From: Ectocarpus siliculosus
Taxonomy: Eukaryota > Sar > Phaeophyceae > Ectocarpales > Ectocarpaceae
NCBI GenBank assembly: GCA_000310025.1
Contig: FN649750.1
Coordinates: forward strand, 3,551,472-3,615,471
Direction: 5' to 3'
Length of the DNA stretch: 64,000 nt
Shown here: positions 18,173 to 29,212 of the stretch, in pieces
Layout: the number at the start of each line of letters is the position of its first letter
Numbering within the stretch: position 1 is the first letter of the stretch
Position numbers and translations under genes: made by a program
The notes under the pieces: model-generated
Seen by the model: the letters and a program-made list of their open reading frames with translations, nothing else
Database searches by the model: none
Told to the model about the DNA's origin: nothing

Positions 18173-21100
18173 CCCCCACGTCTCCTCGCTTCCACACCTG
18201 AGCCAAGCCCCCTCGGCAAAGACTTCTGTTACGAGACGGCAAGCGGCTGCCACTATACCAGGGGGCGTGCCGAGCGGAAAGCTGGAGAGAGGAGCTCCAA
18301 CGTCGAAGACATCAGACCAGTCACCTTTTCCGAACCAATCACCGCCGCCGCCTCCGCAAAGCGTGAACCCGACCGAAGCGACGCCAGGCTCTACTGCTGT
18401 GACAAGAGGCTCCGCAACACAAGTAAAGGGGAAAGGTGCTAGTGGCACTCCTAAGACAGCAGCAGCTGGAAAGGCTGCCGCTGCATCTAAGGGGACCGTT
18501 GGGCCGTCTGCCGTGTCACCGAAGGCGGCAGTAGCGGCGGGAACAACGCAAGGCTCGGCTGCGGCGGTGGGAGGGGCTGCTGGGGCGAAAGCCGGGGGAA
18601 CGGCTGCTGCTGCGGTGGAGAAAAAGACAGCGGTCTCTGCCAAAGAACGGGAAGAGGTAACGGCAACAGACAAGCCGACCGAGGATAAGAAGAAGGGTCT
18701 CAAGGCTGGACCGGAAACAACCGCGGCGGAGAAGGTGTGGCGTGCCGCAGTCAGCAGTTTATGTGTCAGGTGTTTGGTCGCGTTGCTGACGGTGTTGCGC
18801 GCGTGTGGCGTTCGAAAGTTGAAGCGGGCGCGAACACTCCGTTCTATCCTGGCTTAGAGACGAAGAGCTGCCCCCAGGAAAGTTGTGAGAGAAAGACACA
18901 CCTCTTGCGTTGATGAAACAAAGAGACAGACCAACAAGAATTCGCTCTGGATCCCGTGTATACGCCGGCCCCGTCAACTCTCCCATCCCAAACCCTCGAA
19001 CAGGTGCTGACCCTGGTGGAGATCGGTCTGGTAGACAAAGAGGAGGCATCGACCTACTACGAAGCCCTCTCCGACCTCGAGCGTACAACGCAGGAAGCGA
19101 AGGCAGCAGCCGCCGCGGCCGCCGAAAGCCAACCGCCAGCAGCCCGGTCTTCGTCCGCGTCACCGTTCTCGCCGCAAGAGGGGCCCTTGAGCCTCGTCCC
19201 CTTCCCGGCCGTCTGCGCCGCGCTCGGCGCCGCAGGCACGCACTCGCTGCACCTGGCCGGGGCACTCGGCACAGCGTTTTCCGTGTTTGGCGCGGTGGCA
19301 GGAGTGGCCCTGGGGGGTCTCGTGGTGATCGGGGATGACCCGCTCGGCAGAGCAGCTCGCGCCGCGGGGCTGGCGTTGGCGCGGTCGGCCGGTGCTGCAG
19401 GGGGAGCGGCAGGAAAGAGCGTCTCGGAGTCTGCCGCTGGGGCTGCCGGGGCGGCGGTGGGCGCCGTAGAGGAGGCCTTCGTGAAGGCGCCGGCGAACTT
19501 TGTCGCCGGCGTGGCGAGTTCGATCTCGAGCGCGGTTTCGTCGGCGGTGGGGTCGGTTACAGCCTTGCCCGGGGCGGTGGCGACGAAGGCTGCGGATGGA
19601 GCTCGGGGGGCCCTCCAAGACACATCGGAAGCGGTTGTGAACTTGCCTGGGGAGGTTGCGCGAAAGGCGGCCCAGGCGGCAGGAGGTGCTTTGCAGAGCA
19701 CGTCGGATGCGGCGGTGACCGCGGTGAGGGAATCGCCGAAGGTGGCCGCGAAGCGCCTGAACGATGCCGTCTCTTCCCCGGGCAAGACCCTCACTGCTCT
19801 CGCAAGCGGTGCATCTAGCTTGGTAGCGCAACAAATCGAGAGCAGCAAAAAGAAGGTATTTGAGTCGATTTGCTTGAGAACTGCTGTTTGGGTTACTTCT
19901 GTATTAGACGGCGGACACGCTAGGTGGCGGTATTCCAATCACGCGTTTTCACCGTTTTTCCCTTCGTTCCGGAAACGATGCTCCGTTCTCTGTTTCGAGT
20001 CGTGAAAATGCTGCTTTGGTTGGAAGCGCGTTAAAAGCGCACACAAGTCCTTCATTTTGGCTGACAAGAATTTTGCGTGCTGCTCTCTCCCGTCTCCATC
20101 AGGCACGCCCAGCCGCCCCCGCGGCGTCAACCAAGAAAGCCCCCCAAGCATCAACGGCAGCCGCAAGCGTAGAGGAGAAACAAGAACCGGAAGGGATACC
20201 TATCGATGAGCTGGAGGCGAAGATGTCGTCTGTTAGAAAGGCCCTGGAGCGCTTCGATACCGTCAAGGTGTGGTTGGTGGCGTGCGGTACCACCAGTAGA
20301 TGAGGGGATACGACAGCGATATACGGGGGGGGGGGGGGGGGGCGTAAGATAGCACTCCTCCGATGCCTTTGTTACAATGTTTTTTTCTTAAGGTGTGGTG
20401 CGCTACGTTGTGGTCTGTACTGTTTGCCATGAGATGGGCGCCTTCGTGCCATGCCAGCGCTAGCCCGGTGCATATGTGATTCTTTTTTTTCGCGAAAAGT
20501 TTGCGAATGCTTTTTTTTTCAAGAACGAAGCACGTGATTGCATCGCTACAACGTTCTGCCCACCTCCTTGTCGTTTGTCCGTGCGAAGCTGTCGCTATCG
20601 CTGTTGCCAACCTCCGCAATGGGCATCGTCCCTGAACATTTTTTTTGTTGGCTTCTTGTCTTTCAGAGCCGCATTGAAGAAGCGAATACGTCGGACACGA
20701 TGCGGAAGACGGTGAGCATGACGCGAGGCATGGACATGTCTGCCGAGAGGGAGAAGAACGAGGAGGCGCGAGCGGCCGCTGAGAGACCAAACGAAGCCCG
20801 AGTGAACGGTAACAAGAAGAGCACGTCCGCCAGGTATGGAGCATATCCACCTACCCTTGCCATCTCCCCCCTTGTCCTGTGTTTTTCCGCCGTGACAACT
20901 GTCTTGTTGTCTTGTTGACTAGATGTCTCCGTCGGGCTGTCTCGATCGCAGGTCTCCATACACCTGCAATTACAGAGTTATCTTGGATATGTCGCCATGT
21001 CATCACCGCTGTCACAACAGACACGGGGCGTGAGGCTTTCTTTGGGGGATCAGGGGTCCGGTTGTCGATCTCCTACGTAACTTTCAGACCTTGAATAGAC

Positions 21101-21545
21101 TGTGATTTTCCAGCGTTGGGCATAGTGGCGCAATCGGTGTCTTGGTACAGCTACGCAAGCACTTTATATCCTTCTGAAGTATACAATAAATAGCTTTCAA
21201 CGTCAGTGCGAGGAACACGACGATCGTTTTAGCATCAACAACTTCCCGATTCCGCACGCCCCTTCTTGCAGACCGGGTGGGGAGATGCCCAGCGTAGCAT
21301 CAACCACCACCACAAGAGCACCAAAACCGAAAACGATGGACCAAGACAGACGCAAGCAAGTCGCGGAGAAGCTGCTGGAGAAGGCATCCCAGAGAGCCAC
21401 GGAGGCGAAGGCCGGCCTTAAGGCGGCGGCAGCGTCTTCGCGACGAGAAGCCGAGAACACCCAAGCGGCGTCCCCCACAGCCACCCCCATCGGTGGCGCC
21501 GACAAGAAAACTCCGCAGGAGACCGTGGCGACGCATAAAGGCTGA
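18173..21545 (+). CDS. alanine-rich repeat protein, function unknown (5' partial)
   Basis: Exons: 18173-18734, 18926-19855, 20103-20267, 20667-20833, 21272-21545; all junctions keep phase and the last exon ends in TGA. The frame stays open through acceptor 18172 with no in-frame ATG, so a 5' exon is missing from this model. Exon 1 encodes an Ala/Gly/Thr/Lys-rich low-complexity region. Exon 2 holds EQVLTLVEIGLVDKEEAS, a hydrophobic Ala/Gly/Val stretch (about 19200-19330), then an amphipathic Ala-rich region with a repeat of about 26 residues (LPGAVATKAADGARGALQ and LPGEVARKAAQAAGGALQ). The later exons are charged and predicted disordered or coiled. The look is that of late-embryogenesis-abundant or lipid-droplet 11-mer proteins, but that is resemblance in composition only. 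Acceptor 18925 is weak. Confidence 0.72.
20325..20342 (+). repeat. poly-G run in intron
   Basis: Seventeen or so consecutive G residues lie in the intron between the exons ending at 20267 and starting at 20667. The length may be unreliable, as homopolymers often are. Confidence 0.8.
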
Positions 21546-23404
21546 CTCTTCACGAGCATCGTGTTTTAGGAGTCAGCCCCATGGTCCATACCTGTACGTA
21601 TGATACGGCCTCTGAAGTTTTGCTTGTTGTTCCTAATTTTCGTTTTTGCAGGGCCTCGTTCTTAGGTTGCCTTTTTTTTTATAGTTTTGGACACGCAAGA
21701 CACGCGCATTCTCGAGCTGTATGGGGTGTTGGAGTTCTTTTTGTGGTGTGTCACACGGAACAGGTTTCTGTTTTCTCTCGTGGCGTTATTCTGGTGAGGC
21801 GGGTTCTGGTATGCTAGTGGCGATGGCACAGCAGTGGGCAGGGGTAGGCCCTTGGGCTGTGTTGGCGGGGCGAATGAAGTTAACGGCCGTAATTCATCGA
21901 TTATATTTCTGATTCGACGTGAAGGGTTTGACGATGCGGGGCGCACCAATGTCGTATTGGCCACCAATGTCGTATTGGTCGGCATTGCAGCTGGAGCTGA
22001 TCCGAGGTCGGAGGTTTGGCGCTCATTGACAGCCTGTTTCCCGATAAGCACTTCGAAGCTCCCCTAGATATTTGTTGGTCGATGTATTGTGAACGCTCAG
22101 GGCCCTGAAAGATAGAAGCCTGTTGGATTTGGGGCCCAAAGTATAAATATTTATGCAGTTGTCACACGCGGGATAGTGATGTGGCCTAGCAGTAGATTCA
22201 GTCAACTAATATGCCGTCGTGCTTTCGACACAGTGCAAAGTAAACATCAGGTGATGCGCGGCTGCTGACTACTGTACGTAGAGCGCACAACGAGTGTGCG
22301 CGTGCGCACGTGGGGGAGAGGCGAAGCAATCAAAGTAAATATTCCTCGTCTATGTCGAGAAGGCAGCAGTCTGAAGTGTACCGCATGGCGCGTTGAAACC
22401 GCTCCTTCCGCTGGTTTATTGCTGGCTTGCCCGCCATGACATGGCCGGTGGGCGAGCTTGCAAAGGTCTCAACGTGGGTTAATGAGAATGAAAACAAAAC
22501 GCAAGGTAGGTCACTGTGTGGTCTTCGACGAATGGCATCACGCACACGTGTTAGTTGAGAGTACCTTGTAAATACTCTCACCATCATGTGTAGCTGGGGT
22601 AGTATCAAAGAGGGGACATGGGGGTTGTTTGCGACGCAAGCTAACATTTAAACAGCCAATGATTACCCCCGAGTAAAAAAGACTAAATAACTGCTGTAAC
22701 ACCGCTCATGGATCGTAAGGAGTAACCACATTTTTTCATTTGATTTGAATATTTTCGAAGAACACACAGCAGTCTAGATGTACCTGTTATAGCTTGTAGG
22801 CATGATAGTTATGCTTTATGCCCCCACTACGCAAGAATCCTAGAGCACGTTCACAATCAACAGCCAGCCTGCATTTGCAAGCCACAGTAGTGCCAGGACT
22901 GGAAGTGGACATTCTAGAACAATATTACAATACAACGGGGCGGGCGACTAACGGTATCATCTGGTGGAGGAACAGGTAGACAGACTGACTCCCGTCGTCG
23001 ACACAACGTACTTCAAACTATCTAACGTTGTAATTTCTGAGTCATCGATGTTCGGACTTCTGTGCAAGCATGCACGTCAGGCATACACTCATGCAATCAG
23101 CCACACACACATCATATATCCCTTTCACTATCAGTACGCCTGCCTGCGCGTCCACAAGATACACAGCCAGGATACAGAGTGGAAGATTTCCCCGTCCTAA
23201 AGTGACGTCGTGATGCATGTCCCGTCGTCCCGTCCTAAAATGGCGTTTTTCTTTTCCGCGAGACAGGCAAATCCGGCCCGTTCAACAAACGCCTCTACGG
23301 TGCCCCCCCTCACCAAGGCGAGGCCGACCCTACTGTCAACTCTGCTTGATCTATCTCTCAGCAAACTCACCAATCTTAGCACTATCACCACCACACATCA
23401 CACC
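21546..23404. other. intergenic stretch, no gene seen
   Basis: No supported coding or RNA gene. It contains a short direct repeat (ACCAATGTCGTATTGG at about 21946-21961, repeated at about 21962-21978), one ACTGCTGTA motif (22690-22698) and ACAGCAGTCTAGAT (about 22767-22780), which also occurs at about 14801-14814. The last few hundred bases should hold the promoter of the small plastid protein gene. Confidence 0.5.
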
Positions 23405-26400
23405 ATGGCACCCAAGCTCTTCGCCGTACTCTTTGCCCTCTACTGCGCGTGCGCATCCGCGTTCATCGCACCCTCGGCCGGTGAGTTTTGGGCATTTTGT
23501 TGGTCAAATCGCTTGTCGCGCGTTTGTTTGCCCTTCAACGCTGCTCTTCCCATGTGTTTGGTTCATGCAGGACGCCGTGCGGCAGTAGAACATGGGCGGC
23601 GCGCCGCGGTGGCTTATGAATTGCTTGGCTGCCCATCCCTCTGTACGGGCTTGGTCATGGAGTTGTTGATTGCCTCATCGCTTCATAGAGCAGCTTTTTT
23701 GGGTGAGGGTTTGGGGTGCAAAATTGCTCACTTGTCCTTTGGGGCAGCAGCCGTGGCCTCTCATGCTGCCATGACGGCAGGCTCGATGAGGAGGTGGGTT
23801 AGGGAGGTGCTTACGTTCTCGGGAACCAGCGCGGTTGGGTGTTGTGTGGGTGATGAACGACCTTGATCACGTGTTGGCCCTGTTGGGCGTGTTGTGAGAG
23901 TGCAGCTCTCCCTGTTCCTCATGTTGCATGTCGCTACCCCTGGCTTGTGCTGTTCGTGGATCATCGGGTGTTTTTTATTCAACTTGCCCACGCACTTCTC
24001 GCCATGCAACGACGAACACAACTGCTGTGTCAATGGAAAGCCAAAGCTGACATCAGTACTCCATACTACAAACACAGGCTTGTCCGGTAGCACAGCACGG
24101 CCTTTCACCTTCTGATGGGGTCCAGTAGCACACAATTGGAAATACCCGGCATCAAGAGGTTTCGATGACAAGACAGACGTGTCGTGGGTATGGTACAGCA
24201 GTATTTACACTCTGCAATCAAATGTGTCTACCGTATTTTACCCTGATGTAGCACACATGATCCTTCCCACATGCATTCCTTCCCGTAGCCGCGGTCGCCC
24301 GTTGAGTGATGAGTGATCACCGAGAGTGGGATCCCCCATCCGCATCCACGGGCATCATCAGCCGTGTCGCCTACTACCGGTTGCGTCACAAGCGGATTCT
24401 ATAGCAGGGGTGCATGCTCTATATATTGCACCTGTAGCCCGTGAACACACGATGAAATCGCTGCAGGTTTACTGCCGTACCAGAGCACAGCAGCAGTACA
24501 GCCCCTTGGGTCTTGGCCGTCTCTTCGGCTTCGCTGTAGCGAGGGCGAGAGCGCGTCGCCATTTTGTTTGACGGCATGCCCGTGTGCAACGCAGCGACAT
24601 GACGTGAACAGCATCCGAAGAAGAGGGTTGAAGTGTTTTTCTCTTGGTCCATTGATTGGTCCCGAAGGGGAACCATCTACCGCATCTCCAGCATCTTGCG
24701 TTTTTTATTGTGCGCGCTTGGGGTGTGCAAGTGTATGTGACGACGTATCAAAGTCGAACGGTTTGTTGTCGACGATGGCCCGGCACGGTATCCTACACAT
24801 GTCTGCCTCTCACCCGCTGCTATGCGTATCAAGTCTTGCAAAGGGACCGTGCTAGAGGGTACCCCCCTTGACGTGCGGATACTGTTCGGAACGCAGTCGT
24901 TCAGTTCACCCCACGCCTTTCCACCCACCTTACCGCGTTCAATGAACGCTACATTTCGAGAGAGAGACAGAGAGTGAGAGAACACCCCCGACTACGTAAG
25001 TGGCGCTTCTCTTGACGCCCGGGGGAAGAAATGTGTGCAGATGACAACACAAACGTGTTCCTGCATCTGTTTCCTCAATATCGCGGTGGATGGAAATCGA
25101 ATCAGGGGGGAGGGCGAGCGGGAGAAGGAGATGCTGCGTGCTACGACCCTTTGTTAGTGGCACAGGGGTGAATTTTTGCGTCGATCCCAACCCCACCGTT
25201 GTCCTGTGACAACGGGAAGCAAAGGATCGTTACTTCCCGAAGGCCAAGGTCAATTCGGTCGAACAGTCCAAAGAACACCACCGAAGTACTTTTTCAGCCC
25301 TCTGTAAACATGCAAGGTACAGGGATCGTAAAGAGTGCCGGTAATCGAGTATATTCAACATCCAGGGTGTCACGGGCCGAAACCGCGCAAGTATGAAAAT
25401 TGAAGTGAAGGGTCGCCTTGCTTATTTGGAGTGTGGAGTGTGCCCTCAACGAAGCCTTCGACGCCTACAGTAGTTTCCAAGACCCTGGGGTTGAATTTCT
25501 GTCCCAAATAACAAATCGGCTGAAGACAGCTTGCATACGAAGCAACCTTCCTGCCCAATCTCCTAAAGCAACGTCTATGAGTCCTCCTCGATCTACGCAA
25601 TAATGTTGGCCTCCACCGCCAGATCATTGACCCGTGTGCATGCCGCATCTGTACTTCGTGTCGAACCAACATGCGTTTGGTTGTTGACTTCGATTGGCGA
25701 CCGCCGGCGCAAGACGCCTTCATTTCCTTGAATAAGATTGCATGCGACAACTTCCAACCGTACTCCTGCGGCTCCATGTTAGTTCGCCCTCTTGCCGTTG
25801 GCGCAACCCGAAAGAGTCGTGCAATAACTTGTGCATATGCATAGCGTACTGGTTGTAGTGGCTTCCTCCAAAGACAAAAACCCTTCTCTCCGTTGAAGTA
25901 TATTTGTGCAAGGGTTTCTTGCGCTTACCCTACACACGTCCCATTCGTGAGGAAGACCCACGGGTTCTTCAGCAGCAGCGATCGTCACCACCGGTCCGTA
26001 TCCTTGGCCTTGGCCCTGTGAGGACTCCATGAGAGTGTTCGCATTTCCACGTAGTGCCGGTATCTGGGGCATAGGAACACTCCCATGGAGTCCTCACAGG
26101 GCCAAGGATACGGACCGGTGGTGACGATCGCTGCTGCTGAAGAACCCGTGGGTCGTCCTCACGAATGGCAGAGATATGTCGGCGGGCTCTTCGAATCCCA
26201 GCATGATCCCTTGTAGAAGCACCATTTGCACAGGCGCACGTATCAGCAGTATGGGAAAGGGTCCGTCGATGACTGTCATCACCGATTAATCCGTTGTCTT
26301 AAAATCTTTTCGGTTGAGAACATGTCTTCGAATCCAAGTGGTAAAACCCGTGCAAAGTAGTACACACGCGTTTTATTATATAACTGCCATGGCGGGGGAG

Positions 26401-27046
26401 TGTTTGAATACTCCAATGTCAGTCGGAAGTATTTGTATTGCTGTACACAACACACTTTTGTATTCACGTAAGGAGTACTAATGATACAGCAATGAGACCA
26501 TTGTCCTAAAGGATGTTCTTGTAACGTTGCCATAGGTCGGATTAACCGTCTACTACCGTGATGAGGATGGATTGCTCCTCCCCGTATACCATACACACTG
26601 TTCTTTCTGGCCTGGGTACACGCTGTTGAAAACCCCAGATGCCTGGAAACCCCTGTGCATCAGTGGCCAGAAACCGGTAGTTGTCGCTAACCTGGTGACC
26701 TTTGAGCGATTTTTCTATCGATACCTGACGAACCGGCCTCCCCCCTCTCTCCACCATCTCCCGCTTTTTTTTTTCCGCACCCGCAGTCAAGTCCGGATCC
26801 TTCGCTACCCCCGCCGTGCGTGCCACCTCCATGGTGGCACCCAAGATGACGATGGGCCTCGAGCAGATCGCGGACGTCCTCCCCCTGGTGCCGTCGGAGG
26901 CACACAACGCAGGGTTCGAGATGGCGAACAACCCCCTGCTGCTTTCGGTTAGCGCGGACTCGTTCGGCGGATTGATCGGCCCCATCGGCGGCTGCCTCGC
27001 CGTGGCGATCTTCATCGTCGTCATGGCGCCCCCGCGGGTCGACTAA
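23405..27046 (+). CDS. small plastid-targeted single-span membrane protein
   Basis: Two exons, 23405-23480 and 26787-27046, make 336 nt and 111 residues; the junction completes a Val codon. The N-terminus MAPKLFAVLFALYCACASAF is a signal peptide ending in ASAF, followed by IAPSA and a short Ser/Thr/Arg-rich stretch: the two-part plastid presequence of stramenopiles. The mature part probably begins near MVAPKMTM and has about 70 residues: a helix-like LEQIADVLPLVPSEAHNAGF, then a single membrane span (GGLIGPIGGCLAVAIFIVVM) and a short tail PPRVD. Size and shape are those of a low-mass thylakoid or photosystem subunit, but I recognise no family, so this is inference. A possible poly(A) signal AATAAA is at 27085-27090. 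The 3.3 kb intron holds a hairpin element. Confidence 0.8.
25955..26560. mobile_element. hairpin element with conserved tail in plastid-protein intron
   Basis: A nearly perfect inverted repeat has arms at about 25955-26033 and 26083-26165 with a loop of about 50 bp. Both arms read from a shared Met as MESSQGQG, then YGPVVTIAAAEEPVG and PHEW, one on each strand, and diverge just after PHEW. About 120 bp further on, 26281-26560 is related along its length to 15001-15345 of the biotin synthase intron, for example GTAACGTTG, CATAGGTCGGATT and ACCGTCTA. Class unknown; I found no terminal repeats or target duplication for this copy. Confidence 0.55.
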
Positions 27047-29212
27047 GGGTTGTTTTAATTTGACACGTTTTCCGTTTTAGGTCGAATAAAAAGATTTTTG
27101 TTTCGGGAGGGAGGGGGGCAGGGGTTGGCGACTGAACTGGACTGCTGGGGCACCGGTTTTTCTGGGTCTCGGGAATGTTTTGCTGCACGCGGGAAGATTT
27201 AGAATAGAAATCCCCGTAACCCTCTGCCCGGTCGGGTTGGTGTTTCTCGTCTTCTCGATGGGCCTGTTAAAGGCGGGGTTGCTCGTGAGACCATACCCGC
27301 TCCGCCATAACGAGAGTTTTCGGTTTTGGGCATCTGCAGTATGTCACGGTCGCTTAAGCTCTTGGATTAAGAATCGGCAAGTTCGATATCGAGGATGTTT
27401 GACTGACGGGGCCTCCACCGCCGAGGATGTTTTTCGATTTTTGAACATTTACCGCGTTCATGGAATGCGTCGCATGTTCCGACGCGATCTATTTCTGTCA
27501 CGGTCTCTCGTGCGGCGGCCATAGAAATGATGGATGTAAAGATTAAAAGATTTGAGAATGTCCGTTGGACGCATTCTACACTCACCCCCGGAGACCTCTG
27601 GACAGACGGCCAGCTTGTTGTTACCTCAAAGCACGAGTGTTGGGATGAGGGTTTTCCTCCATGCCCACACGACGTTGTTGTTGTGTCTTTTCGCTGAGGA
27701 CAGCACTCTCGGCTCATGTTCGTGGACGACCATCAAAGCTCATGCTCGAATTGAAGCACCTAGTCGAGCACGTTTCTTGGATGTTGCGGCTCGTTTCATC
27801 GTGAGGAAGGAATGGCTTCTTGCTCTCCTCTTGGCAGTGACGGACGGTTACTTGTATTATATGTAGTCCGATTACATATAGCCCCCGTTATTGCCTGTGG
27901 TGGGCATCATCCAATCATAAAGCCTCGACACTTGAGTGCATTGGGTGCCTGAAATGTATGGCGTGGGTTGATCAGCTGGTGACGCAGGTACTGTACCTCT
28001 TACAGGATTAGCACGAGTAGCCCTCTTCCGTGCCGCCCCGAGACCTCTTGCTTCATAAGCCCATGACAGCCACAGTTTGAACCGCACTATTATAGCCAAC
28101 TAGCCAAAAGACGGTCGTAAGCAACAAACAACTACGCATGCTTGGCTTCCTGTTTTCTCCATTCTCGGCTCTCGTTTTCGACTGGCCGAACGCGAGAGGT
28201 GAGGTTTAGTCTACACGGTGAGAACAGCGTGCGTAGTGTGACCCTGTAATCTCATTTTTTGGAGCGCGAGTGTATGCATAGCCGGGCACGCACCGAAATG
28301 CGTCGAAGGTTCAGCGCCGAGAAGGCTGTGGCCGAAGCCTGTGGCCGAAGCCTGTGGCCGAAGGCTGTGGCCGAAGCCTGTGGCCGAAGCCTGTGGCCGA
28401 AGGCTGTGGCCGAAGGCTGTGGCCGAAGGCTGTGGCCGAAGGCTGTGGCCGAAGGCTGTGGCCGAAGGCTGTGGCCGAAGGCTGTGGCCGAAGGCTGTGG
28501 CCGAAGGCTGTGGCCGAAGGCTGTGGCCGAAGGCTGTGGCCGAAGGCTGTGGCCGAAGGCTGTGGCCGAAGGCTGTGGCCGAAGGCTGTGGCCGAAGGCT
28601 GTGGCCGAAGGCTGTGGCCGAAGGCTGTGGCCGAAGGCTGTGGCCGAAGGCTGTGGCCGAAGGCTGTGGCCGAAGGCTGTGGCCGAAGGCTGTGGCCGAA
28701 GGCTGTGGCCGAAGGCTGTGGCCGAAGGCTGTGGCCGAAGGCTGTGGCCGAAGGCTGTGGCCGAAGGCTGTGGCCGAAGGCTGTGGCCGAAGGCTGTGGC
28801 CGAAGGCTGTGGCCGAAGGCTGTGGCCGAAGGCTGTGGCCGAAGGCTGTGGCCGAGACTTCTTGCTGTCTTCAGGCGAGGACTCGACAAACCTCGAGGAA
28901 GGCGCGATGCGAAGTTGCATCACCAAACATGAAAAAACGCAAGAAAAACACGAGGGGTGGCAGCACAAAAGCACTTGCAGATGAGCACGTTCGGGAGATA
29001 ATTCATTCGGCAGAGTTCGTTTCTACCAAGGAGCGACGAGACAGCCGCACTCAAACCGGTGCGCCAAAACAAGACCAGTCACTTGTGACTGACGTGCGTC
29101 TCGTTCACGACCACCACAACCAAACACTAGTACAAAGTAACTGCTGGATGTCCCGCAGGGCTGAAGTGCTGGGTACCAAGACCGATTGTACATGCCAGAG
29201 TCTGGGTACGTT
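27047..29212. other. intergenic stretch with minisatellite
   Basis: From 27047 to about 28320 I see no gene beyond a likely 3' untranslated region. The minisatellite at 28324-28855 is described separately. The part below 29213 is probably the 3' flank of the YgfZ-like gene. Confidence 0.55.
28324..28855 (+). repeat. 13-bp minisatellite, about 41 copies
   Basis: Tandem copies of GGCTGTGGCCGAA (13 bp), about 41 in a row. The first six or so copies include a GCC variant (GCCTGTGGCCGAA); the remaining copies are almost identical, which points to recent expansion. Because 13 is not a multiple of three and the unit contains no stop in any phase, all six frames are open. The translations (such as AVAEGCGRRLWPK and AFGHSLRPQPSAT) are therefore artefacts of the repeat rather than evidence for a protein. 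Confidence 0.97.

Noticed and set aside
28324-28855. CRISPR-like regular array
   Set aside because: There are no spacers; units abut directly, and the window is eukaryotic.
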